Of a stretch of 64,000 nucleotides of DNA, positions 55,061-64,000 are shown in pieces (the first letter of the stretch is position 1; every line of letters begins with the position of its first letter). A program made the translations under genes and the position numbers. Origin of the DNA: Roseococcus suduntuyensis (lineage in GTDB: Bacteria > Pseudomonadota > Alphaproteobacteria > Acetobacterales > Acetobacteraceae); assembly GCF_014196305.1 (NCBI RefSeq), contig NZ_JACIDJ010000004.1:260634-324633 (forward strand), in the 5' to 3' direction. Under the pieces are notes generated by a model, which did not search any database, had not been told where the DNA came from, and worked only from the letters and a program-made list of their open reading frames with translations.

Positions 55061-56721
55061 GCGATCAGCCCCGTGAAGCCGTTGGTGATGGGGTAGCGGC
55101 GGTCGCGGCCGAAGGCGCGGCGGCCGATCTTCACGCCCGGCGGGGCCTGGCGGCGCTTGTATTCGGCGCGGTCCAGCATGCGCCAGACGCGCAGCACCAG
55201 CGCGCGGTCGAAGCCCTTGGCCACCATCTCGTCCACGCCGCGCTCTTCTTCCACCAGGCCCATCAGCAGGGCGTCCAGCACGTCATAGGGGGGCAGGGTG
55301 TCCTGGTCCTTCTGGTCGGGCTTGAGCTCGGCGGAGGGCGGCTTGGTGATGACGCGGTCGGGCATCACCGGGCCACGCGGGCCGCGCGCGTCATGCGGCA
55401 TGTTGTCGTTGCGCCAGCGGCAGACGGCGAAGACGTCGGTCTTGTAGACATCCTTCAGCACGGAATAGCCGCCGCACATGTCGCCATAGATGGTGGCGTA
55501 GCCCGTGCTCATCTCGCTCTTGTTGCCGGTGGTCAGCAGCATGTCGCCGAACTTGTTGGACATGGCCATGAGCGTGACGCCGCGGATGCGGGACTGGATG
55601 TTTTCCTCGGTGATATCGGGTGGGCGGTTGCCGAAGGCCGGCGCCAGCATGGCGCCGAAGGCTTCCATGGCGGGGCCGATGTTCACGCTCTCATAGCGGA
55701 TTCCCAGCAGGCGGGCGCATTCCGCCGCGTCCTCCAGGCTTTCGGCGCTGGTGTAGGGCGAGGGCAGCATCACCGCGCGCACCCGGTCGGGCCCCAGCGC
55801 ATCGGCGGCGACGGCGGCGGAGAGCGCGCTGTCTATCCCGCCCGAAAGCCCCAGCACGATGCCGGGGAAGCCGTTCTTCTCGACATAGTCGCGCAGGCCC
55901 AGCGTCATGGCCGCGTAGATCTGCGCCTCATGGCCGAGCGGCCTAGCCAGTTCCTGGGGGGTGCAGCGCCACCCCTCCCCGTCCCGCACCCAGTCGGTGA
56001 TGGCGAGCATCTCGGTGAAGGAGGGCAGGCGCACGGCCAGCTTGCGGTCGGCGTTCAGCACGAAGCTGGCACCGTCGAACACCAGTTCGTCCTGCCCGCA
56101 ATTCTGGTTGAGGAAGACGAAGGGCAGCCCCGTCTCCACCACCCGCGACACGGCGAGGTCAATCCGCGCCTCGCTCTTGTCCACCTCGAAGGGCGAGCCG
56201 TTGATGGCCAGCAGGAGTTCCGCGCCGGATTCGACCAGGGTTTCGGAGACGGCGGGGAACCACCAATCCTCGCAGATCATCAGCCCGATGCGGGTGCCGC
56301 GGAACACCACGGGGCCAGGTGCCGGGCCGGCGTCGAAGACGCGCTTGTCGTCGAAGACGCCGTAGTTGGGCAATTCATGCTTGGCGCGGCGGGCCACGAT
56401 CTTGCCGCCATCCAGCAGGAAGGCGGCGTTGTAGAGCTTTCCCGAGTCCTTCCAGGGGCCGCCCAGGATCACGCCCGGGCCCCCATCGGCGGTCTCCGCC
56501 GCCAGGGCCTCGATCTCCGCCACGCACATGTCGTAAAAGGCGGGCTTCAGCACCAGGTCCTCGGGCGGGTAGCCCGCGATGCTGAATTCGGGCGTCACCA
56601 GCAAATCGGCGCCCCCTGCGGCCGCCTCGGCGCGCAGCGCGCGGATCTTGGCGGCGTTGGACCGCAGCGCACCCTCATGGGGGTTCATCTGCGCGAGGGC
56701 GATGCGGAGGCGCTGTGTCAT
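55057..56721 (-). CDS. nadE: Glutamine-dependent NAD+ synthase
   Basis: 554 residues in two domains. The N-terminal nitrilase-type glutaminase has LLVTPEFSIAGYPPEDLVLK (Glu), ARRAKHELPNYGVFDDKRVF (Lys) and IGLMICEDWWFPAVSETLVE (Cys). The C-terminal synthase has GIVLGLSGGIDSALSAAVAA (ATP pyrophosphatase loop) and LTTGNKSEMSTGYATIYGDM. It amidates nicotinic-acid adenine dinucleotide to NAD+ as the last step of NAD synthesis. A nicotinate phosphoribosyltransferase-like gene sits 50 bp upstream, forming a small NAD unit. Confidence 0.97.
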   Translation of the reverse strand: MTQRLRIALAQMNPHEGALRSNAAKIRALRAEAAAGGADLLVTPEFSIAGYPPEDLVLKPAFYDMCVAEIEALAAETADGGPGVILGGPWKDSGKLYNAAFLLDGGKIVARRAKHELPNYGVFDDKRVFDAGPAPGPVVFRGTRIGLMICEDWWFPAVSETLVESGAELLLAINGSPFEVDKSEARIDLAVSRVVETGLPFVFLNQNCGQDELVFDGASFVLNADRKLAVRLPSFTEMLAITDWVRDGEGWRCTPQELARPLGHEAQIYAAMTLGLRDYVEKNGFPGIVLGLSGGIDSALSAAVAADALGPDRVRAVMLPSPYTSAESLEDAAECARLLGIRYESVNIGPAMEAFGAMLAPAFGNRPPDITEENIQSRIRGVTLMAMSNKFGDMLLTTGNKSEMSTGYATIYGDMCGGYSVLKDVYKTDVFAVCRWRNDNMPHDARGPRGPVMPDRVITKPPSAELKPDQKDQDTLPPYDVLDALLMGLVEEERGVDEMVAKGFDRALVLRVWRMLDRAEYKRRQAPPGVKIGRRAFGRDRRYPITNGFTGLIA

Positions 56722-56771
56722 ATCCTGGAAGTAGGCAGGGGGCGGGGCGCGGTCAATTCAGCCCCCCCGCT

Positions 56772-57902
56772 TTACTGGCCACGCCTTTGCCCGTTCTTCC
56801 GCAGCAGGAATTCGCGGCCCAGCTTCACCCGCGGCACGCCGTCATATTCCACGATATCGGCGGTGGCGTAGGTCTCGTTCCACAGGTTCGGGATGAAGCT
56901 GCCCGTGCCCACCACATCCACCGGCGCCCGCGCCTCGGCCATCACGCGGCACTTGCCCACGTTGAAGCCGGAGGAAGCCACGATACGGACACGCGGATAG
57001 CCCGCCTCGTCCAGCACCTCGCGCATGCGCCAGATGGCGGCGGCCGAGACGCCGGTGCCCACCAGATCCCGCCGCTCGCCCTCGTTGCGATAGCGGCGGA
57101 TGGCGGCCGGCGCGTGGCGTTCCAGCACGGCATAGCTCTCGGCGGGGTCCATCCCCTCCATGAAGCGGCCGCCATGCGTGTCGAGCCGCACGGCGAGCCG
57201 CCCCTCGGCCGCGAGGTCGGGGAAGCGGGCGCAGACGGCCAGGCTGTCGGTCAGCTCCTGGCCGAAATAATCCACCAGGACGGTCAGGTCGTCGTTCGGG
57301 AAGGTTTCGCGGAACATCTCGGCGGCGCGGACGGTGCTGCCGGCATAGCCGATGAGGGCGTGCGGCATGGTGCCCCGGCCCGACTTCGCGCCGAACCAAT
57401 GGGCCGTGCTGTCATTGGCGTTGCCGATGAAGCCCTTGGCCCCTTCCCGCTTCGCGGCCTCGCTGCCCACGCTGGCGGCATAGGCCATCATCTGCTGCAT
57501 CTCGTCGCCGGCGCAGTGGCGCGCCTCCATGGCGAGGAAGCTGGTGCCGGGCATCTCCAGGCACATCTCATAGGCGTTGTGCGCGGCGACGCAGACGGGG
57601 CCGAGCTTCTGGAGGTAGAGCGTCTCCAGATCCGCCAGCGCCACGAAGGAGCCGGTGAGGTAGAACAGCGGGTCGCCCGCGCCCACCCAGGCCCCTTCCG
57701 GGTATTTCAGGTCAATGTCGAAGGGGCTGCCGCGCAGGCGCGAGGTGGCCTCGATGAAATCGAGCGCCAGGCGCGGGGCCGAGACGACGGGCCGCCGCAT
57801 GAACACGGCGTAGGTGACGCGCGCATCGCCGAATTTCTCGACGATGCGGCGGGTGCGGTTGAAGTAGCTGTCCGTCCGCCCCGCGATCTCGGCCTCGTCC
57901 AT
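56772..57902 (-). CDS. Nicotinate phosphoribosyltransferase-like protein
   Basis: 376 residues. MDEAEIAGRTDSYFNRTRRI is followed by AVFMRRPVVSAPRLALDFIE, KGFIGNANDSTAHWFGAKSG, RGTMPHALIGYAGSTVRAAE and VDVVGTGSFIP. The GTMPHA motif and the late glycine-rich phosphate loop are typical of NAPRTase. The short length fits the compact branch also seen in archaea. It would make nicotinate mononucleotide from nicotinate and PRPP in the salvage pathway, feeding NadE. The ATG at 57902 is placed 3 bp after the aro gene stop; a reading to 58241 overlaps that gene in the wrong frame. Confidence 0.88.
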   Translation of the reverse strand: MDEAEIAGRTDSYFNRTRRIVEKFGDARVTYAVFMRRPVVSAPRLALDFIEATSRLRGSPFDIDLKYPEGAWVGAGDPLFYLTGSFVALADLETLYLQKLGPVCVAAHNAYEMCLEMPGTSFLAMEARHCAGDEMQQMMAYAASVGSEAAKREGAKGFIGNANDSTAHWFGAKSGRGTMPHALIGYAGSTVRAAEMFRETFPNDDLTVLVDYFGQELTDSLAVCARFPDLAAEGRLAVRLDTHGGRFMEGMDPAESYAVLERHAPAAIRRYRNEGERRDLVGTGVSAAAIWRMREVLDEAGYPRVRIVASSGFNVGKCRVMAEARAPVDVVGTGSFIPNLWNETYATADIVEYDGVPRVKLGREFLLRKNGQRRGQ

Positions 57903-57904
57903 GC

Positions 57905-59287
57905 CTATTGCGCGGCCCGGGCGGGGATGCGCTCGGGGCGGGCGCGGTGGGCCTTCAGCTCCTCGGCGATGAGGAAGGCCAGTTCCAGCGACTGCTCGGC
58001 GTTCAGGCGCGGGTCGCAGAAGGTGGCGTAGTTGGCCGAGAGGTCGGCCGCCGTCAGCTTCTGCGCGCCGCCCACGCATTCGGTCACGTCGCGGCCCGTC
58101 ATCTCCACATGCACGCCGCCGGCATGGGCGCCTTCGGCCGCCATCACGTCGAAGAAGCGGCGCACCTCGTCCAGGATCGCGTCGAAGCTGCGGGTCTTGT
58201 AGCCGTTCTGGGTGGTGGTGTTGCCGTGCATGGGGTCGCACAGCCAGACCACCTGGCGCCCGGCCTCGCGCACCGCGCGCACCAGCGGCGCCAGCTTCGT
58301 CTCGACCTTGTCGGCCCCCATGCGGGAGATGAGGGTGAGGCGCCCCGCCTCGTTGCGCGGGTTCAGGATTTCGGTGAGGCGCACCAGCTCGGACGCCTCC
58401 ATGGACGGGCCCACCTTCATGCCGATGGGGTTGGCCACGCCGCGCAGGAATTCCACATGCGCGCCGTCCGGCTGGCGCGTGCGGTCGCCGATCCAGAGGA
58501 AATGCGCGCTGCAGGCATAGGTGCGGTGGTGGGTGCTGCTCTGGCGGGTCAGCGCCTCCTCATAGGGCAGCAGCAGGCTTTCATGGCTGGTGTAGAAGGC
58601 CGTCTCGCGGATTTGCGGCGCGTTGTCGCTGTTCATGCCGCAGGCGGCCATGAAGCGCAGCGTCTCATCAATCCGGTTGGACAGGCCCTCATACTGGTCG
58701 GCCAGCGGGGAGCGCGCCACGAAATCAAGGTTCCAGCGATGGACCTGGTGCAGATCCGCGAAGCCGCCGGTCGCGAAGGCGCGCAGCAGGTTCAGCGTGC
58801 CGGCCGATTGCAGGTAGGCGAATTCCATCCGCGCCGGGTCGGGCACCCGGGCCTCGGGCGTGAAGGCGGCGCCGTTGATGATGTCGCCGCGGTAGGAGGG
58901 CAGCGTCACCCCCTCCAGCGTCTCGACATCGCTGCTGCGCGGCTTGGCGAACTGGCCCGCCATGCGGCCCAGCTTCACCACCGGCATGCCGGCGCCGAAG
59001 GTCAGCACCACGGCCATCTGCAGCAGCACCTTGAAGCTGTCGCGGATGGCATCGGCATGGAAATCCGCGAAGCTTTCGGCGCAATCCCCCCCCTGGAGGA
59101 CGAAGGCCTGGCCTTGGGCAGCTTCGGCGAGCGCGGCCTTGAGTCGCTCGCACTCGCCTGCAAAAACCAGCGGCGGAAAGGTCTTGACCTTGGCTTCCAT
59201 GGCGGCGAGGGCCGCCGTGTCGGGATAGTCCGGCACTTGCCGGATGGGCATCTGCCGCCAGGAATCGGGGCGCCATTCACGCGCCAT
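57905..59287 (-). CDS. 3-Deoxy-7-phosphoheptulonate synthase, class II
   Basis: 460 residues, class II (plant-type) size. [20 protein letters not shown] is the standard start, and [53 protein letters not shown] and [20 protein letters not shown] carry the metal and phosphate ligands. It joins PEP and erythrose-4-phosphate in the first step of aromatic amino-acid synthesis. GGAG lies 8 bases before the ATG at 59287; the ATG-less reading at 59296 is 3 codons longer. It is the first gene of the string leading to nadE and gltX. Confidence 0.95.
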   Translation of the reverse strand: MAREWRPDSWRQMPIRQVPDYPDTAALAAMEAKVKTFPPLVFAGECERLKAALAEAAQGQAFVLQGGDCAESFADFHADAIRDSFKVLLQMAVVLTFGAGMPVVKLGRMAGQFAKPRSSDVETLEGVTLPSYRGDIINGAAFTPEARVPDPARMEFAYLQSAGTLNLLRAFATGGFADLHQVHRWNLDFVARSPLADQYEGLSNRIDETLRFMAACGMNSDNAPQIRETAFYTSHESLLLPYEEALTRQSSTHHRTYACSAHFLWIGDRTRQPDGAHVEFLRGVANPIGMKVGPSMEASELVRLTEILNPRNEAGRLTLISRMGADKVETKLAPLVRAVREAGRQVVWLCDPMHGNTTTQNGYKTRSFDAILDEVRRFFDVMAAEGAHAGGVHVEMTGRDVTECVGGAQKLTAADLSANYATFCDPRLNAEQSLELAFLIAEELKAHRARPERIPARAAQ

Positions 59288-59405
59288 GGCCGTCACTCCA
59301 GTAGAGAAAGGTCCGTGACACTAGGGCAGGCCCGGCCGCATGGCTACCTGTCGTGCCGAGAGGGCGATTCACCGCTCCGGCGATGCCGCCTCCGCGGATC
59401 GCACT

Positions 59406-60788
59406 CTATTCCGCCGCGTCGGCCGTGACCCCCGCGACACGCGTGCGGGTCCTGAGCGTCACGAATTCCTCGGCCGCCGTGGGGTGGATGCCGATGGTCC
59501 GGTCGAAATCCGCCTTGGTGGCGCCCATGCGGACGGCGATGCCGATGCCCTGCATGATTTCGGCCGCGTCCTCGCCCACCATGTGCGCGCCCAGGATGCG
59601 CTGGCTCTCCTGGCAGACGACGAGCTTCATCATCACCCGCATGCCCTCGCGCTTCGTGATGGTGTGGCGCATGGGGGTGAAGCGGGTGAGGTAGATGTCC
59701 ACGGGGCCACGCCGGGCCGCCTCCTCCTCGCCCAGCCCCACCGTGCCCACGGGCGGCGAGGTGAAGATGGCCGTCGGCACGTTCTCGTAGCTGGCCCGGC
59801 GGGGGTTGCCGCCGTAGAGGGTGTCGGCCAGGGCATGGCCCACGGCGGTCGCCATGGGGGTGAGGTTCAGCCGGTCCGTCACATCGCCGATGGCGAAGAT
59901 GTGCGGGATATTGGTCGCGTGGTCGTCATCCACCGGGATGGCGCCGCCTTCCGCCACCTTCACCCCGGCGCGCTCCAGCCCCAGCCCCTCGGTGTTGGGC
60001 ACGCGCCCGGTGCAGAAGAAGACCGCGTCCACGTCGCGCATGCCGTTGTTGGAGAGGCTGAGCAGGATGCGGCCGTCATCGAGGCGCGACAGGCGGGTCG
60101 CGTTCACGCCGCCCTCCATGCGGATGCCCTGGGCCGTCATGGCCTCGGTCAGGCAGAGGCGCACGTCGTTGTCGAAGCCGCGCAGCACCTGGGGGGAGCG
60201 GTGGAAGACCTCCACCTCCGCGCCCAGGCCGTGCAGGAGGCCCGCGAATTCCAGCGCGATGTAGCCCGCGCCCAGGATGGCGACCTTCTTCGGCAGGGCG
60301 GGCAGCGTGAACAGGTCATCGCTGATGAGGCCCAGTTCCGCCCCCGGAATGTCGAGCCGCGTGGCGCGGCCGCCGGTCGCGACCACGATCCGTTCGGCGG
60401 TGATGCGCTGGTCGCCCACGCGGAGGGTGTGCGCGTCCTCGAAGGTGGCCCGCGCGTCGAAGCTGGTCACCCCCGCCCCTTGCAGCAGGCGGCCATAGAT
60501 GGCCGAGAGGCGCGTCACCTCCGCATCCCGCGCGGCGGCGAGCTTGGCCCAGTCATGCGCGCCCTTCCGGATGTCCCAGCCGAAGGCAGCCGCGTCCTCG
60601 GCCCAATGCCCGTATTCGGCGGCCTGGACCATCAGCTTCTTGGGCACGCAGCCGACATTCACGCAGGTGCCGCCCCAGAAGCGTTCCTCGGCCACCGCCA
60701 CCCGGGCGCCATGGCCCGCCGCGATGCGCGCCATCCGCACCCCGCCCGAGCCGCCGCCAATGACGAAGAGGTCGAAATCATAGGACAT
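59406..60788 (-). CDS. gor: Glutathione-disulfide reductase
   Basis: 460 residues. FDLFVIGGGSGGVRMARIAA binds FAD, WGGTCVNVGCVPKKLMVQAA holds the redox pair CVNVGC, VAILGAGYIALEFAGLLHGL starts the NADPH domain, PHIFAIGDVTDRLNLTPMAT is the second FAD motif, and GIHPTAAEEFVTLRTRTRV the dimer-interface His/Glu. It keeps glutathione reduced, supporting glutathione transferase and KefC-type defence elsewhere in the window. It is next to the TRAP operon on the same strand, 69 bp downstream. Confidence 0.95.
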   Translation of the reverse strand: MSYDFDLFVIGGGSGGVRMARIAAGHGARVAVAEERFWGGTCVNVGCVPKKLMVQAAEYGHWAEDAAAFGWDIRKGAHDWAKLAAARDAEVTRLSAIYGRLLQGAGVTSFDARATFEDAHTLRVGDQRITAERIVVATGGRATRLDIPGAELGLISDDLFTLPALPKKVAILGAGYIALEFAGLLHGLGAEVEVFHRSPQVLRGFDNDVRLCLTEAMTAQGIRMEGGVNATRLSRLDDGRILLSLSNNGMRDVDAVFFCTGRVPNTEGLGLERAGVKVAEGGAIPVDDDHATNIPHIFAIGDVTDRLNLTPMATAVGHALADTLYGGNPRRASYENVPTAIFTSPPVGTVGLGEEEAARRGPVDIYLTRFTPMRHTITKREGMRVMMKLVVCQESQRILGAHMVGEDAAEIMQGIGIAVRMGATKADFDRTIGIHPTAAEEFVTLRTRTRVAGVTADAAE

Positions 60789-60857
60789 GGGCGGGGTTCC
60801 TGGGCCGTTGCGAGACCCCGCCCATGTAGGCGCTCCGTCCCGGCAATGAAACCGGGG

Positions 60858-62183
60858 CTACCAGCCGATGGCGCGCGGCAGCCAGGTGGCGAGCGCGGGA
60901 AAGGCGAAGACCGCCCCCACCGCCAGGAGCTGCAGGGCCACGAAGGGCAGCACGCCGCGGTAGATCTCGCCCGTGGTGATCTCGGGGGGCGCCGCGCCGC
61001 GCAGAAAGAACAGCGCCCAGCCGAAGGGCGGCGTGAGGAAGGAGGTCTGGAGCATCACGGCGATCAGCGCCGCCAGCCACACCGGGTCCACGCCCGAACT
61101 CGCGAAGATGGGCAGGAAGAGGGGGACCGCGATGTAGGAAATCTCGATCCATTCCAGGAAGAAGCCCAGCACGAAGATCAGCAGCAGCATGAACAGGATG
61201 TCGCTGTTCACGCCGCCGGGGAGGAAGGCGAAGAGGTCCTCCACCAGCTGCTCGCCGCGCAGGCCGCGGAAGGCCAGGGCAAAGACCTGCGCGCAGATGA
61301 GGACGAACATCATCATGGCCGTGATACGGGCGGCGGCGGCGGCACTTTCCCACAAAAGGGTGGCGTTGAAGCGGCGACCCAGGGCGGTGACCAGCACGGC
61401 GCCCAAGGCACCCATGGCCGCCGCCTCGGTGGGGGCGGCGACACCGCCGATGATGGAGCCCAGCACCGCCACGATGAGGCCCACCGGCGGCAGCACCACG
61501 CGCAGCAGGCGCAGCAACAGTTGCCGCGTGTCGATGAGCGCGCGTTCCTCGGCGGGCACGGGGGGGGCCATGTCGGGCCGCACCATGCCCAGGATGATGA
61601 CATAGGCGGCGAACATGCCGGCCAGCAGCAGGCCCGGAAACACCGCGGCGGCGAACAGCGTGCCGACCGAGAGGTTCATGATGTCCGCCATCAGGATGAG
61701 AATGAGCGAGGGCGGGATGATCTGCCCCAGCGTCCCCGAGGCGCAGATGACGCCGCAGGCCAGCCCCCGGTCATAGCCGCGGGACATCATCGCCGGCAGG
61801 GCCAGCAAGGCGAGCGTCACCACCGTCGCACCCACGATGCCCGTGGTCGCCCCCATCAGCACGCCCACGAAGACGACGCCGAGTGCCAACCCGCCGCGCA
61901 GGTTGCCGGCGAGCCGCCCCACCACGGCCATCAGGTCTTCCGCCAGGCGGGACTTCTCCAGCATCACCCCCATGAAGACGAAGAGGGGAATGGCCAGCAG
62001 GGTGTAGTTCGTCACCACGCCGTAGATGCGGGCCGGCAGCAGGTTGAACAGCATGGGCCCGAAGCCCAGCCAGCCAAAGACGAAGCCCGAGATGGCGAGC
62101 GTCAGCGCCACCGGCACCCCCACGAGCAGCAGCGCGAAGAAGGCGAGCAGCATCGCGATGGCGTAGATTTCCTGGATCGGCAT
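60858..62183 (-). CDS. dctM: TRAP transporter, large permease subunit (DctM)
   Basis: 441 residues, about 12 helices. IYAIAMLLAFFALLLVGVPV at the start, ALGVVFVGVLMGATTGIVGA, CASGTLGQIIPPSLILILMA and VGASTVT-like turns are typical of DctM; GVAAPTEAAAMGALGAVLVT is the second signature. It moves an organic acid inward with sodium or protons. Gene order on the minus strand is dctP - dctQ - dctM, with a 15-bp gap before this gene. DctM signatures are intact. Confidence 0.95.
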   Translation of the reverse strand: MPIQEIYAIAMLLAFFALLLVGVPVALTLAISGFVFGWLGFGPMLFNLLPARIYGVVTNYTLLAIPLFVFMGVMLEKSRLAEDLMAVVGRLAGNLRGGLALGVVFVGVLMGATTGIVGATVVTLALLALPAMMSRGYDRGLACGVICASGTLGQIIPPSLILILMADIMNLSVGTLFAAAVFPGLLLAGMFAAYVIILGMVRPDMAPPVPAEERALIDTRQLLLRLLRVVLPPVGLIVAVLGSIIGGVAAPTEAAAMGALGAVLVTALGRRFNATLLWESAAAAARITAMMMFVLICAQVFALAFRGLRGEQLVEDLFAFLPGGVNSDILFMLLLIFVLGFFLEWIEISYIAVPLFLPIFASSGVDPVWLAALIAVMLQTSFLTPPFGWALFFLRGAAPPEITTGEIYRGVLPFVALQLLAVGAVFAFPALATWLPRAIGW

Positions 62184-62198
62184 GGGGAGTTTCCGGTG

Positions 62199-62686
62199 TC
62201 AGCGCCGCAATTGCGGCGCGAGGCGGAGAAGAAGCGCGGTGAATTGCAGCGCCAGCAGCGCGAAACCCAAAGGGATAAAGCCCTTCAGGATGTAGCGCGC
62301 GTCAATCCCGCCCGGATTGGCCGAGCCCTCGCCCTGCATCCAGGACTGCATGACATAGCGCCAGGACAGCCAGATGACGGCAAGGCTCACCAGCAGCCCG
62401 GCGAGGCAGGAGAGGAACTCCACGCGGCGTTGCCACAGCTCGCTCATGCGCGCGTAGAAGACGTCCACCCGCACATGCTCGCCATGCTTCAACGCCCAGG
62501 CGGCCCCCAGCAGCGCGATGGGCGACATCAGGTGCCATTCCAGCTCCTGCGCCCAGACGCTGCCGGCGGAGAAGCCGTAGCGCAGCAGCACATTGCCCGC
62601 CATGACGAGAACCAGGCCGATGAGCGCCACGGCGGAGAGGCGGCCGAGCCCCTCCACCAAGGCCTCCAGCGTGTCGGCGGCGCGGC

Positions 62687-62690
<4 letters not shown>
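62199..62690 (-). CDS. dctQ: TRAP transporter, small permease subunit (DctQ)
   Basis: 163 residues with four helices: LSAVALIGLVLVMAGNVLLR, YGFSAGSVWAQELEWHLMSP (the conserved W..E in DctQ), AALLGAAWALKHGEHVRVDV-type segment, and GFIPLGFALLALQFTALLLR at the end. The ATG at 62690 overlaps the dctP stop (ATGA), so the two are translationally coupled. It joins DctM in the membrane complex. Confidence 0.93.
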
Positions 62691-63772
<1,082 letters not shown>

Positions 63773-63905
63773 GTGCTCTCTCCGGCCGGGACAGGATGTC
63801 CGTTCCGGGAGACCAATTGTTGATACGCGCCCCGCCGCCAAGGGTGAATTGCGGGCAATCCAGCAGGTTTTGCGCAGCCCCCTGCCCTGTTCCGTGGCGT
63901 TCTGC

Positions 63906-64000
<95 letters not shown>

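Overview
The window is very GC-rich DNA with tightly packed, often overlapping genes. It looks like a chromosomal piece of an alphaproteobacterium, most likely from the Acetobacteraceae (Roseomonas-like). That placement is inferred from gene content and style: TRAP transporter, class II DAHP synthase, carph-isopro-type helix-turn-helix in front of carA, many GC-rich extragenic palindromes. It was not tested by phylogeny. Nearly all housekeeping genes lie on the minus strand.

Region 1 to 5.3 kb is the end of a surface-polysaccharide cluster on the minus strand: a two-repeat beta-sandwich protein, a HAD-type protein (these two look like one gene split by a frameshift in a G6 run), a WsaF-like glycosyltransferase and a TPR-like protein cut by the window edge. 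Region 5.3 to 5.9 kb holds no gene. Two plus-strand genes follow: a YcaC-like isochorismatase-fold hydrolase and a MoaF/SnoaL-like protein with a suspect start.

Region 7.5 to 21.4 kb is an accessory block, all on the minus strand. It combines a MASE4 histidine kinase, a FixJ-type regulator, a lone receiver, an isochorismatase-fold hydrolase, a chloroperoxidase-type hydrolase, a XapX protein, a YtcJ-type amidohydrolase, an MFS exporter, an MhqO-type ring-cleaving dioxygenase, a glutathione transferase, an MhqO-MhqD fusion and a KefC-type K+/H+ antiporter. Together these suggest sensing, modifying, cleaving and exporting quinones or other electrophiles, with KefC giving the protective ion response. 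Two dead gene fragments lie within or beside it. Next come an RND pump with adaptor and RidA, controlled by a divergent TetR regulator with a visible operator, then a luciferase-like oxidoreductase, a secreted histidine phosphatase, a haloacid dehalogenase, tRNA-Pro(GGG) and a degenerate-GGDEF/EAL protein.

Region 32 to 46 kb is core genome: LysR, trxB, Lrp/AsnC, an OmpA-family porin, and a long minus-strand operon carA - SDR - hypothetical - LysE - three tiny membrane proteins - carB - greA - ilvA. CarA carries an in-frame N-terminal helix-turn-helix extension, and a perfect inverted repeat fills the spacer of its apparent promoter. The divergent neighbour is a YqeY-family gene. Three mini membrane proteins with matched membrane histidines sit between carA and carB.

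Region 46 to 64 kb: palindromic repeats, a BioC/NDUFAF5-like methyltransferase, a cysteine-dioxygenase-like cupin coupled to a four-domain rhodanese, ComF, a short tandem repeat, two tandem carboxymuconolactone-decarboxylase-family genes, trmJ, cysS, gltX, nadE, a nicotinate phosphoribosyltransferase-like gene, class II DAHP synthase, glutathione reductase, a complete TRAP transporter (dctM, dctQ, dctP) and the 3' end of glmS at the right edge.
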